A program made the translations under genes and the position numbers. A stretch of DNA of 64,000 nucleotides, from the NCBI GenBank assembly GCA_026075535.2, contig AP026544.2, positions 5,518,001 through 5,582,000 of the forward strand. Reading direction: 5' to 3'. Below the pieces are notes generated by a model. It was not told where the DNA came from and made no database searches. It was given only the letters and a program-made list of their open reading frames with translations. The stretch comes from Tricholoma matsutake. Taxonomy: Eukaryota; Basidiomycota; Agaricomycetes; Agaricales; Tricholomataceae. This document shows, one piece after another, positions 9,405 through 18,470 of the stretch. Position 1 is the stretch's first letter. Every line of letters begins with the position of its first letter.

Positions 9405-12400
9405 CTACAGCTGTCGTCGCTGTTTATATGTTCCTAGGATTGTCTTGGCATGTTTCAGGTTTCCCTTGGGCTCCCATGAGTTCTCCGAGGTTGGGTATCT
9501 GACCCACTTCACTAAGAAGTGCATGGTCCTTCCTTTCTTCTTATGTCCGATGATCGCTTCCACTTCATACTCCGATTCGCCTTCTATCAGGTTGGGCGGT
9601 GGTTGTGGGAAGTTCGGTCCATGAGTTTTGGTTTCTTTATATGGGGAAAGGAGCACCGCGTGGAATACCGGGTGTATCTTCCACTGTTCTGGCAGCTTCA
9701 GTCAGTAGGAGAGTGGGCTCAGGACCTTCTCGATAGAGAACGGTCCTTCTCTTTTCGGTGCAAGTTTCTTTGTTTGGTGCGTTGTTCTGAGGTTTTTTGC
9801 TTCTAGCCACACTCTGTCTCCTTCTTTGAACAGGGTGAAGTGCCTTGTCGTTCTTTCCGCCATCATTTGTCTGGCCAGCTCGTGAGTTGCCTTCGCTTTG
9901 TCTCGGGCCCGTTGCAGTGCAACTATTCATTTTTCTATGGCTGGTATGTTCGTCTTCAGGTAGGGGAGAGGGATCACCTTGGGCTCATAGCCCATCATGA
10001 GGTAGAACGGGGAGTTCTTCTGTACAGAGTGCATTCTCTGGTTGTGCGTGAACTCCGCAGTCGGGAGGAGGTGCTTCCAATTCTCCTGGTTGTTTGAGCA
10101 GAAGATCCACAAGTATACTTCCACTTCTTGGTTCACCCGTTCTGTCTCCCCATCAGTCTGGGGGTGGTATGCCGTGCTCATCACCAGCTTGATTCCAAGC
10201 AGTCTTCCTAGCTCCTGGAAAAGCTGCAAGGCAAATCTGGGATCCCTGTTAGAGATGATCTTGTCTGGGAGGCCGAATCGTTTGTAGACATTGTCTAGAT
10301 AGAGGGTGGCCGCTCCCAATGCATCCACAGTTTTCCTGCAAGGGATAAAAATTACCCCCTTCGTAAGCCCATGGTCTACCACGACCATGAGTGCATCATA
10401 ACCATCAGACTCTGGTAGGTCGGTTATGAAATCTGTTGTCACCATCACAAATGGTCTTGTCGCTTTGGATTTGATCGGTTGTAGCAGGGGGTTCATCGGG
10501 TGCGTGTTGACCTTCATCTGCTGGCATACTGCACATCCAGCAACGTAGTTTTTGATGTACGTCATCATCCCTGGCCACCAGTAGTCTCTCCTGATCATTT
10601 CAGTTGTTTGCCATTGTCCTGGGTGTCCGCTGGTTACTCCTTCGTGGTATTTTTGCACCAGCTTCTTCCGTAGTTCTCCATTGTCTGGGACGTAGCACCT
10701 GTCTCGGAAGAATAGAAGGCCGTCTTCTATCTTCCAGTCTTCTAATGCCGACTTTATTGGCGGTGTTCCTTTGGTCTTTAGCACCTCGATTGTGCTCTTT
10801 ACCAGATCATCTTTCATGATACTCCCTGTGAGTAGGTCATGCATTTCGGTGTCAATGAATTTCACAAATACTGTTTCTGGCAGCATTGTGACATCTTCAT
10901 TATCGTTGTCCTCTTCCGGTACGTGATCCGCTCTCCGTGACAATGCATCGCTCTGCACCATCTGTGATCCAGGCACGTGGATGATCTGCAAGTCGAATTC
11001 CGATAGGAATAAGCTCCATCTTGCCTGTCGCCTGTTCAGTTTCTGTGCCGTTCGGAAGTACGTCAAGTTTTTGTGATCCGACAGGATTACCACTGGGTGT
11101 TCTGAACCCATCAGGTAGTGTCTCCAGGTTTCTAGCGATTGTATTATCGCTAGTAGCTCCTTGTCGTAGATCTCGTAGTTCTGTTCTGTTGGTGTTAGCG
11201 CATGCGATATATATCCGCATGGGTGCCAGTCCCCATTCGTGTCCCTTTGTCTCAGCACTCCTCCTGTCGCATGTTTTGAGGCATCGATCGTGAATGGCTT
11301 TGTTGGGTCTGGCATCAGCAGTACCGGGGCTTCTGTGAATTTCCTTTTCAATGTTTGAAAGGCCTGTTTGCATTCCTTTGTCCAGTCAAACATCTTGTTC
11401 TTCTTCGTCAGTTCATTGAGCGGTCTGCTTGTCTCCGCAAAATGTCTGATAAACTTCCTGTAGAAGTTTCCAAATCCCAGGAAAGATCTGACTGCCTTTA
11501 CGTTTGTTGGGGTTGGCCAATCCTGTATACCTGCCAGTTTTGTGCTGTCCATGGCAATTTCGTTGGGTCGGATGATCAGACCCAAGAATTCCACTTCGTG
11601 GACATCGAACTTGCATTTCTCCGGCTTCAGGTATAAGTCGTTTTCTGCCAGTCTTTGCAGTACCCTCTTTGTTCTTTCCTGGTGTTCGTTCTGATCCTTG
11701 GAGAATATCAGGATGTCGTCCATGTAAATCACGAGCCATCCTTCTCGGATCATGTCATGGAATATCTCGTTCATCATCACCTGGAAGGTCGCCGGTGAGT
11801 TGCATAATCCAAAGAACATCACCGTTGGCTCAAACAGCCCCTGATTTGTCTTGAAGGCTGCTTTCCATTGATCTCCATCTTTGATCCTGACGTTGTGATA
11901 TCCCCATCGGATGTCCAATTTCGTAAACCATTTCGCCCCTCTTAGTTTGTCCAACAGGTCTCCTACCAGCGGCAGCAGGTAGGTGTTCTTGATCGTTCCG
12001 TTATTCAAGTACCTGTAATCTTGGCAGGGTCATAGCGTGTCTGAGTCCTTCTTCGCAACGAAGAAGAATGGCGACGCCATGGGCAATTTCGATGGTTGGA
12101 TGTATCCCTTCTGCAGGCTTTCGTCAAGAAACTCATCGAGTTTCTTCTGTTCTGCCGGTGACAATGGGTAAACCCTGCAATCCTTCGCTACAAAGTCCGG
12201 TTTCAGTTCGATCGCATGATCCCAGGCTCTTGATTCTGGGAATCATTCCGATGCTTCCTTTTCGAATATCTGTCGATACTCCTTGTACTGTTCGGGGAGT
12301 AGTTCATCTAGGGTCTTCTGTTTGGGGTCTCCTTCCTTCTTGTGTGTCAGGTGTTGAGAGACCGATGTCTTTGCCCTAATCCAGATGTTTTGTCCATAAG

Positions 12401-13656
12401 CATATCGCGGTGATCCTTTTGCCTTCACAATCCAAGAGATTTTCTTCGTCATCTGAGAATATCCGTATCTTGGCTTGTCATATTCCTCTGTCAGCAGTGT
12501 CCTAGCTGGTTTGAATATTCCAATGACGGGTTCTCCTCGGATGTAGGCAACTAGTAGCTCGTCGTCTTCGATCTTTAGTTCGGGTGTCTCTTTCGGTTGT
12601 TCCGTTGCCTGTTCCATTGCCTGTTTGTGGTTTGCCTGTGCTGGGTTTTCCTTCCCAGTGTCTTCTTTGTCTTGCAGCCCAATGTGTTCTGCATTCTGAA
12701 GAGTCGTGATTGCGATCTCTTCATCATCTATTTCTTCAATCGTTGCCTTTCTTGTCTCGACAGGCATCTTGTTTCTCCTTGGTTCAGCATGGAGGGCTCC
12801 CCCCATTAATCTTGCCTTGGCAATGATTCTTCGGCAATCTGCTTGCCATTCTTCATTCGTCGGTTTCTCTTTCTTCGGGGTAAGCATTTCCCTTAGTTTC
12901 ATGACTATTCGGGCTGATGCCAGTCGTCCTTCTTCTTTTCTGGCAGTTAGTCTCTCCAGTTCTCTGGTGGCCACCTTTTTCCATCGTGCTCGTTCTTCCT
13001 CGGCAGTCTTCTTCTTGAGGGCGAGCTTTTCTTGTTCTTTGGTGACAATCTTTCGGCACCATGCCTGTCGCTCTTCTTTCGTCATGTCAAAGGGGTCCTT
13101 CTTCTTTTCGGTTCCCCTCTGGCGCCATGATAGGTACCCTTCGTTGGGTTTCTCGGTTCGCACCCTTCTGATAAGGGTTCTTCCTTTCCCATATGAGAAC
13201 TCTGGGTAAGTCTCGTCCTTCGTCCTGAACTGGAAGGTTCCAATCTTCCAGTCGATCACTGGGTTGATTCTTCTGAGCCATGGCAGACCTAGGATGATTG
13301 ATTCCTTTCCCAGTCCTGCAATCAGGAAGGTCGTTGGGAAAGTCCTTCCATTGATCGTTAAGAGTCCTCTGGCACAGTGGGAGATTTCCCCTCTCTTGTT
13401 TGGGGTTCCATCCATGTTCTTGACTCTGATTACCCTTTCCAGGGGGCACAATTCGAATCCACTGCTTTCTGTGAATTTATGGCTCATGAATATCCCTCCC
13501 ACTCCTGAGTCGAGTAGGGCTTTGGTTTCGATGTCTTTTCCTCTGCCTGTCCCTGCCACTTTGACATCTAAGCGCATAGATTGATTTTTCAAAGTGGCTA
13601 GTAGTACAGAGCAGACGGAAAGTTCGGTGGTACCTGGCATCGAGGCAGGCCACCTC
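9405..13656 (-). pseudogene. pol: gypsy pol: protease, RT, RNase H, integrase, chromodomain
   Basis: The order on the minus strand is: retropepsin with LLDSGVGG (about 13505); a long charged linker; RT with the YMDD box (about 11725); RNase H beginning FTIDASKHATGG; an integrase H2C2 finger (HPGQWQ to CAVCQQ); an integrase core; and a chromodomain (EYEVEAIIGH to YPTSENSWEP) ending at 9405. Pol is in the -1 frame relative to gag, with a short overlap at 13658-13670; no canonical slippery heptamer is visible. Four in-frame TGA codons (12243-12245, 12030-12032, 9927-9929, 9702-9704) each replace an expected Arg. The second integrase catalytic Asp is Asn (IISNRDPRF, about 10245), 35 residues before the conserved Glu. 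Chromodomains of this group steer integration to marked chromatin. Confidence 0.9.
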
Positions 13657-13657
13657 T

Positions 13658-14650
13658 TTAAGAACCCTCGTCCTCAATTGCGGCGAGAGCTTCTTTCTTT
13701 TCTTCTTCGTCTAGTTCTCCTATGATCACTCGGATCCTAGAGTAGGCTTCTTTTCCTTTATTCTTTGGGGATGGCCGGTCCTCGGTCCTCTTTTCCCCTT
13801 TCTTGTGTTCGGTTGCTTTGTGTCTGGGCTGGTGGCACACAAAGCACAATCCTTTCTTCATGTGTTCGATCCTCTCCTGGTAGGAGAGGCGGTTGATCTC
13901 GAGTGGGGTTTCCTTTGCCTTAGAGGCCGGGAGCTTCCTCGTAAAAGCCTACTGCAGCCTCCCTGTTATGGCTTTTGCTCTCCTCCACTGTCCATCATAC
14001 TTGGAGGCAGCGTTGATCATTCCTTCCAAGGTTGTTGGGATCGTTTCCATGTTGAAGACTCTTTTGAGGAGCTTGGGGTTCAACCCATCCATAAAGAGTT
14101 CAATGAGGGTGGTGTCGTCGTTGATTCCCGCCTTCTCTCGCAGGATTCGGAACTGCACAATGTAGTCCTCCAGGTCCTGTCCCTGTTTCAATGTCTTCAT
14201 CTCGGTTCTGGCCCTGCCAGCTTCGTCGATTGGCGTGAACGCTGTCCTGAGCATTGCTTCAAAGGTAGACCAGGTTCCTAGGTCTTCCCTTTCTGCCCAA
14301 GTCTGTGCCCAGGGTGCAGCCATTCCTCCGTTCATGAAGGACAACGCGAAGATGATCTTCTTCTCATCTGTGTCATAGATTCCATGGTTTACTCTCAGAT
14401 AGAGTTTCACTTCTTGTAAGAACTTTGCAGTTCTTGTTTGGTCCCCTGTGAAGTCAGAGGGGGTTCGGATTCTAATCTCCTTGGTAGATGCGGTGGGTTC
14501 AGTAGACATGTTGTCATTGTCGTCAGATAGGGAGAATGGATCTCGTTCTGGGGTTTCTTCTGTATCAAAGGATCTAAAATCCTCTTTGTCGAGGTATCGG
14601 GGTTCTTCGTCACTGGTTCTCAAAGAGAACCACTTCTGTGCTGGTTCCAA
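13658..14650 (-). pseudogene. gag: gypsy gag (capsid plus zinc knuckle)
   Basis: A clear ATG is at 14507-14509 (MSTEPTAST). The frame is open about 280 nt further upstream without ATG, so the true start is uncertain. It contains a retrotransposon Gag capsid domain (FTGDQTRTAKFLQEV through LFMDGLNPKLLKRVF) and a C-terminal zinc knuckle, CFVCHQPRHKATEH, whose last Cys is His. One in-frame TAG at 13949-13951 separates the two. Reading through it continues sensibly into the knuckle, so a single C-to-T change (CAG to TAG) probably killed the frame. Gag forms the particle that packages the element RNA. Confidence 0.85.
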
Positions 14651-14779
14651 GTATTGTACTAGTCGACCCTGGTACCTATACCACGGGGTTCTTCCTGATG
14701 ATGATGCTCCGGTTGGAGGTCTATCTGGGCTTTGTCTGAAAGACGTTGTGTCTGCACCTAGGTAGGTGGACTTCGTAGA

Positions 14780-14791
14780 TCAGCTTGACCT
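14780..14791 (-). promoter_or_regulatory. gypsy primer-binding site of self-priming type
   Basis: On the minus strand AGGTCAAGCTGA lies 2 nt inside the 5' LTR end. It is perfectly complementary to TCAGCTTGACCT in the LTR (15126-15137), at the predicted RNA 5' end. It does not start with the usual TGG of tRNA-primed elements. Tf1/sushi elements prime reverse transcription in this way from their own RNA 5' end. Confidence 0.7.
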
Positions 14792-14837
14792 TTTGTTAAG
14801 ACTATAGGTCTTTAACTCAGCCTCAGCTTTGTGTGTT

Positions 14838-15087
14838 ACAGTTGGAGGCTTTCCAACTGTCTCGTATCACACTAGGAGACTTTCCTAGTGTATCGGGCTT
14901 CCTGCCTTCACTTGGGTACTTCCTCAAGTTGTCACGGCTTTCTGTACTCAGAGGCTTTCTGAGTAGACCATCAGTTCGTGTATCACAGTTGGAGGCTTTC
15001 CAACTGTCAAGTTCGGGTTATCACAGCTAGGGGCTTCCTAAGCTGTTGAGTTCGAGTGTATCACAACTAAGGGACGTCCTTAGTTGT
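14838..15087 (-). repeat. array of seven stem-loops in the gypsy leader
   Basis: Hairpins lie at 14838-14860, 14869-14891, 14910-14929, 14945-14965, 14985-15007, 15023-15046 and 15063-15087. The stems are 7-10 bp and mostly of different sequence. The plus-strand loop is GGCTT, GACTT, GACGT or TACTT, so it reads as AAGCC or AAGTC in most of the element RNA. The left LTR has the same array at 8081-8330. The array lies downstream of the predicted RNA start, so it is transcribed. Confidence 0.9.
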
Positions 15088-15162
15088 CGAGTGTTCTGGT
15101 TGAGTCTAAGACCATTGGTTGAATTAGGTCAAGCTGAGGAATACAGACAGTATTACTACAGC

Positions 15163-15169
15163 TTATATA
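15163..15169 (-). promoter_or_regulatory. TATA box of the gypsy LTR
   Basis: TATATAA on the minus strand lies 32 bp upstream of the TCAGCTTGACCT that pairs with the primer-binding site. The spacing fits a TATA-directed start exactly where a self-priming element needs its RNA 5' end. The left LTR has the same box at 8406-8412. Confidence 0.65.
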
Positions 15170-15562
15170 CAGTTCGAAGATGTCTATCATCCAATCGGAA
15201 TGTAGGATCATTATCAAGTATAAATAGAAAGAACAATAGAAAAGACAGGCCTCATGCAAGGCATGAGGTGTCCGATGCCACGGAGTGCTGCAGCGCAGCA
15301 TGTCAGAGAACAATAAGAGATAAGTCTCATGCGTAGCATGAGGCGTCCGATGTCATGGATCCGATGTCAAGGATCCGATGTCACAGACCTCATGTAAAGG
15401 GGTTGTCGTACCACGGTGCATGTGGGAGTGGGTTCGGGTGCATGGAGTCACCATGCGTCAAGGTGTCTTCCGTCGGAGGTGAGTTGAGTCGAATGGAAAA
15501 ATTAAAGTACCCGGCCTTGCCGGTGTATGTCTGGTCATCGTGGGTTATGACAAATTGTAACA

Positions 15563-15664
15563 CAGTCGGCTCCACCAGCAACAGAGCCTCCAAGTGGGGA
15601 ACCCTCGTCCCCTGCACAGCGCCGTCGTCCTCAAGGCCCTCGTCGACGACCTCACCAGAATTAA
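15563..15664 (+). pseudogene. orfX, 3' part (NR4)
   Basis: The frame resumes after the LTR retrotransposon with SAPPATEPPSGEPSSPAQ and an Arg-rich tail (RRRPQGPRRRP), ending at TAA 15662-15664. The C-terminal Arg/Pro tail is shared by NR5 and NR8. Confidence 0.7.
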
Positions 15665-16705
15665 AAAGGGGATCACCCTTCACAGCTACATCCACCAAAT
15701 CATTGGTGGCCGCTATCAGGGGGGCGGCAATGTGCCACCTCCCTTCACCTTCTCCCCACTGTGGGGGGGATGTTGTCATTGAGTGCATGCACTATGCAGC
15801 ATTTGCTCAAAGGGGGCCCTGGCCCCCTACCTATGGCAGTTCCGGTGAATAACCACGTGAACAACCAGCTGCCTCATCACTGTTACTCGTGTGGAAGTGC
15901 GGTGATGGTCCATCTCACTCACCTGGGGTGGTCAATCCTCGCTTGCTGGCAAAGTGAATACGGTTATTCTTCCTGCAAGGGAGGATTTACAGTGAATTGA
16001 CACTGCTCGTCGATCCGACTTTGGTTGGGTAGGGAGGGGGGGACCGGGCTAGCAACAGCGGGCGATCTCATGGCTAGCGTCTGAATGGGGGGCCCCCCCC
16101 GTCCAGAATATTGCCTTTCCTGTCTGAGAGGACAACGTAAGTGGCACTGCCCACCTAAAGTGGCTTCTGTGAGGGACATGGTGTGGGATGTGGGTGGAGG
16201 GAATGCATAGTCATAGTAGTACCTTTGCTTGTATCTTGACCCGCAGACTGCGATCGAGCCCCGTGTTATAAATGATGACCTGAAAAAAAAAAAAAAAAAT
16301 GACACGGTGATCGTCCACCTCGTTCGTCCAGGGTGGTCAATCCTTGCTGGCTGGGAGTATGCAGACGGTTATTCCTCCCGCAAGGGGGGATTTACGGTGA
16401 ATTGACACCACTGTGCCTGATCTGACTTCGGTTGGATATGTGGCCGGGGGACCGGTTTGCACCAGCAGGCAATTCAATGGCTAGCTTCGGGAGAGGGGGG
16501 CTCCCCCTCCAGATTATTGCCTTTCCTGGCTGAGAGGCCAAGGTCTGTGGCACTGCCCGCCTAAAGTGGCTAAAATGGGGACCTGGGTTGGGAAGCAGGC
16601 AACGGGAATGCATAGTTAGAGTAGTACCTTTGTTTGTTCCCTGCTCTGTGGACTGCGATAGGGCGCCGCGTTATAAATTGTTGACCCAAAAAAAAAAAAA
16701 AAAAA

Positions 16706-18470
16706 GAGGATCTCCAACCCCCTCCCCCTATGGGGTGGGAATCGTCACTCTGCGAGCACAGCGATTCAGCGTGCCAGCGCTATCTCCCAGGTGGGCTACG
16801 TTGTCCCCTGCACCTCCTACCACCCCCTCTACACCTGCTTCTCAGTGGGCTGATGAGGCGGTGACATCTAACCCCAATCCTGCGATACAGGACACAGAGA
16901 TGGCAAGCGATGCTGATGACGATTGGGCCAGTCCAGTCACCTTTGCGAGCAACTTGGGGGAGTACACCATGGGATTCAGAACTGTCCTAGGGAGGACAGG
17001 ATCCAGATGACCGACTGCTGAAGAACGGCAGATCATCGCTGAACAGCTTGGCGCAGTGCTCGCAGCAGCAGCCGCGATGGGCATCGACCGCAACTCGGGG
17101 AACACCACCCTCCGGAGAGCAATTGACAAGGCAGCTGGTGGAAGTGGATGACCTAGGTCGGGCACTGTCACCAACGACCCTCATGACGTCCCAAGCATGG
17201 AGCACCTGGAGGGATGGGATGGGCAACGCCCCCCCCCCCCCTCCCAAATCTGCGAGGTCTCGAGGCCCTAAGGGGGCTTGACCTCTTCCCAAACCCCCAA
17301 CAGGGGGCACTTCTTCGTCATGGGGTAGAGGACCTCCTCCCCCTATGAACTGGTCAACCAAGCCTTTGGGCAAGAGGACCTTTGCTCAGGTCGCTGGTTT
17401 CCCTGGGGGACGAGCACCTAACACATCCATGGACAGCCTTGTGCAACTAGCCAAGGCATTCCCTGAACTTCCTACTGACAAACTGGCTGACATTCAGCAG
17501 CACGTTGGCCCATCAAGGCCTAAGGTTGCAAAACCTTTGCCTACCATCCATGGACCGTCGAGAAGACAGGTCCTAGTACACATTCGACCCCCCCTCGAGG
17601 AGGGAGCAAATCCTGCCGACGTCTTAGACCAAGTCAGAGCCACTCTTGGTTTGCACCACTCCAAACTAGTGGCACAGTCCGCTTCCTTACATGCTGGGAA
17701 CATCTCGGTATCAACTGATGTTGTGGCCTCGGAAGAGGACCTTCGTTGCTTCAAGGAGGCTGCCCACAAGGTGTTCCCCTTTGCGTTGCAAGTCGATGCA
17801 GCACTACCTACATCCACGTCATACCTAAAGTTGGTCGACGTGCCATACATCACTAATGACAAGGCCATTACACCGGAAGTCGTTATAGCTCACCTGGGGA
17901 AGTCAGGGATATCTGACCTCACCGTGTTACAAGTCCCCCCACAGGTAGTACGGGATTTGAAAATGTCGGATATGTGCACCGTTTATCTTAACATCGCTGA
18001 CTCAGTCAGTGGTGCATGAGCAAAAGCTCTCATCGGGCATGGCGTCCAGTTTGGTCGCTATGTCGCTTATGTTAGGGCTGCCAGGGCAAATCCTGGCTTG
18101 CCACTGTGCCAACACTGCTGGAAATGGGGTCATCCCACCCCAGCATGTAGAGCTCCGCAATCAAAATGCCCGATCTGCACAGGACCCCATTGCAAGGAGC
18201 ACCATCGTGCTCTGGCGGGATGCTGTAAGGGAAACGCTAAGGCAAACCCTCCTGTACCGGCTACCCCAGAGGGGGCAGCATGTCCACACCCGGCCAGATG
18301 CATAAACTGCTGAAAAAACCACACATCCGACGATCGTCGATGCAATTTCTGGTATCATTGCTTTGATCGTGAATGGATCCTAGCACACTATCACGAGGTG
18401 AGTTTGAGACGTCTGTCTCGCTCCCCTCCTGCTTACCCTCCCACAGGATGCGGTGGTCAAATGTAAATGA
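16706..18470 (+). pseudogene. LINE ORF1, 3' part with CCHC zinc knuckles (LT4)
   Basis: The frame continues from 5113. It contains the helical block (AEQLGAVLAAAA), a central conserved region beginning MNWSTKPLGKRTFAQVAGF at 17345 (probable RNA-binding region), and knuckles CQHCWKWGHPTPAC and CPICTGPHCKEHH. A third CINC...H...C element leads to a CNFWYHCFDREWI motif typical of fungal Tad1 ORF1. Several TGA stops interrupt it (for example just before 18020 and 18311-18313). With removal of the candidate intron 18398-18446 the frame ends in DAVVKCK and a TGA that overlaps the ORF2 start. ORF1 proteins package LINE RNA. Confidence 0.8.
18398..18446 (+). other. candidate 49-nt spliceosomal intron at the end of ORF1 (LT4)
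   Basis: GAG|GTGAGT at the 5' end, CTTAC as branch-like site at 18432-18436, and CACAG at the 3' end. Joining the flanks keeps frame in both LT4 and LT7 and leads to the same C-terminus, DAV[V/A][K/E]CK. Length and signals fit short fungal introns. No expression evidence. Confidence 0.5.

Larger units (their letters stand above)
8037..15562 (-). mobile_element. Ty3/gypsy chromovirus with two LTRs
   Basis: LTRs at 8037-8777 and 14794-15562 run TG...CA and are flanked by the 5-bp duplication CAGTC (8032-8036 and 15563-15567). Internal frames on the minus strand are gag, then pol in order protease, RT, RNase H, integrase, chromodomain. A chromodomain at the integrase end and a self-priming style primer site place it with the Tf1/sushi-type chromoviruses. 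Gag has one stop and pol four, so it is inactive as it stands. Confidence 0.95.
14794..15562 (-). repeat. gypsy 5' LTR (right copy, 769 bp)
   Basis: This is the promoter LTR for the minus-oriented element. U3 holds repeats of CTCATGC-N3-GCATGAG followed by GCGTCCGATG. The TATA box TATATAA is at 15163-15169, the predicted RNA start is near 15137, and the R/U5 part carries seven hairpins. It ends two bases from the primer-binding site. Confidence 0.95.
6512..16298 (+). mobile_element. NR4: long NR retroposon, split by the gypsy element
   Basis: The head GCAACGCTCCTTGACTTG starts at 6512 and a 17-nt poly(A) ends at 16298. The duplication ATGACAC[A/G]GTGAT (6499-6511 and 16299-16311) places it in NR3. 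Its net length is about 2.25 kb. It contains the palindromic module at 7047-7092 and a broken orfX. The stretch 15665-16298 is its 3' UTR and holds no further gene. Confidence 0.9.
5114..16705 (+). mobile_element. NR3: short-form NR retroposon, split by NR4
   Basis: The head begins ACGCTCCTTGACTTG at 5114 and the poly(A) ends at 16705. The perfect duplication AAAGAGGATCTCCAAC (5098-5113 and 16703-16718) lies in ORF1 of LT4. Its net length is about 1.8 kb. The body between 5114 and 5829 is untranslated leader. The 3' piece 16312-16705 is 3' UTR with the shared tail. Confidence 0.9.

Noticed and set aside
8618..9624. Plus-strand open frames over the gypsy LTR and pol (for example 8618-9214 and 9142-9624)
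   Set aside because: They are antisense to recognisable LTR, pol and chromodomain sequence and have no conserved domain.
13655..13675. A canonical -1 slippery heptamer at the gag/pol junction
   Set aside because: Pol is in the -1 frame but the short overlap (GGACGAGGGTTCTTAA) contains no X-XXY-YYZ heptamer in the right phase.
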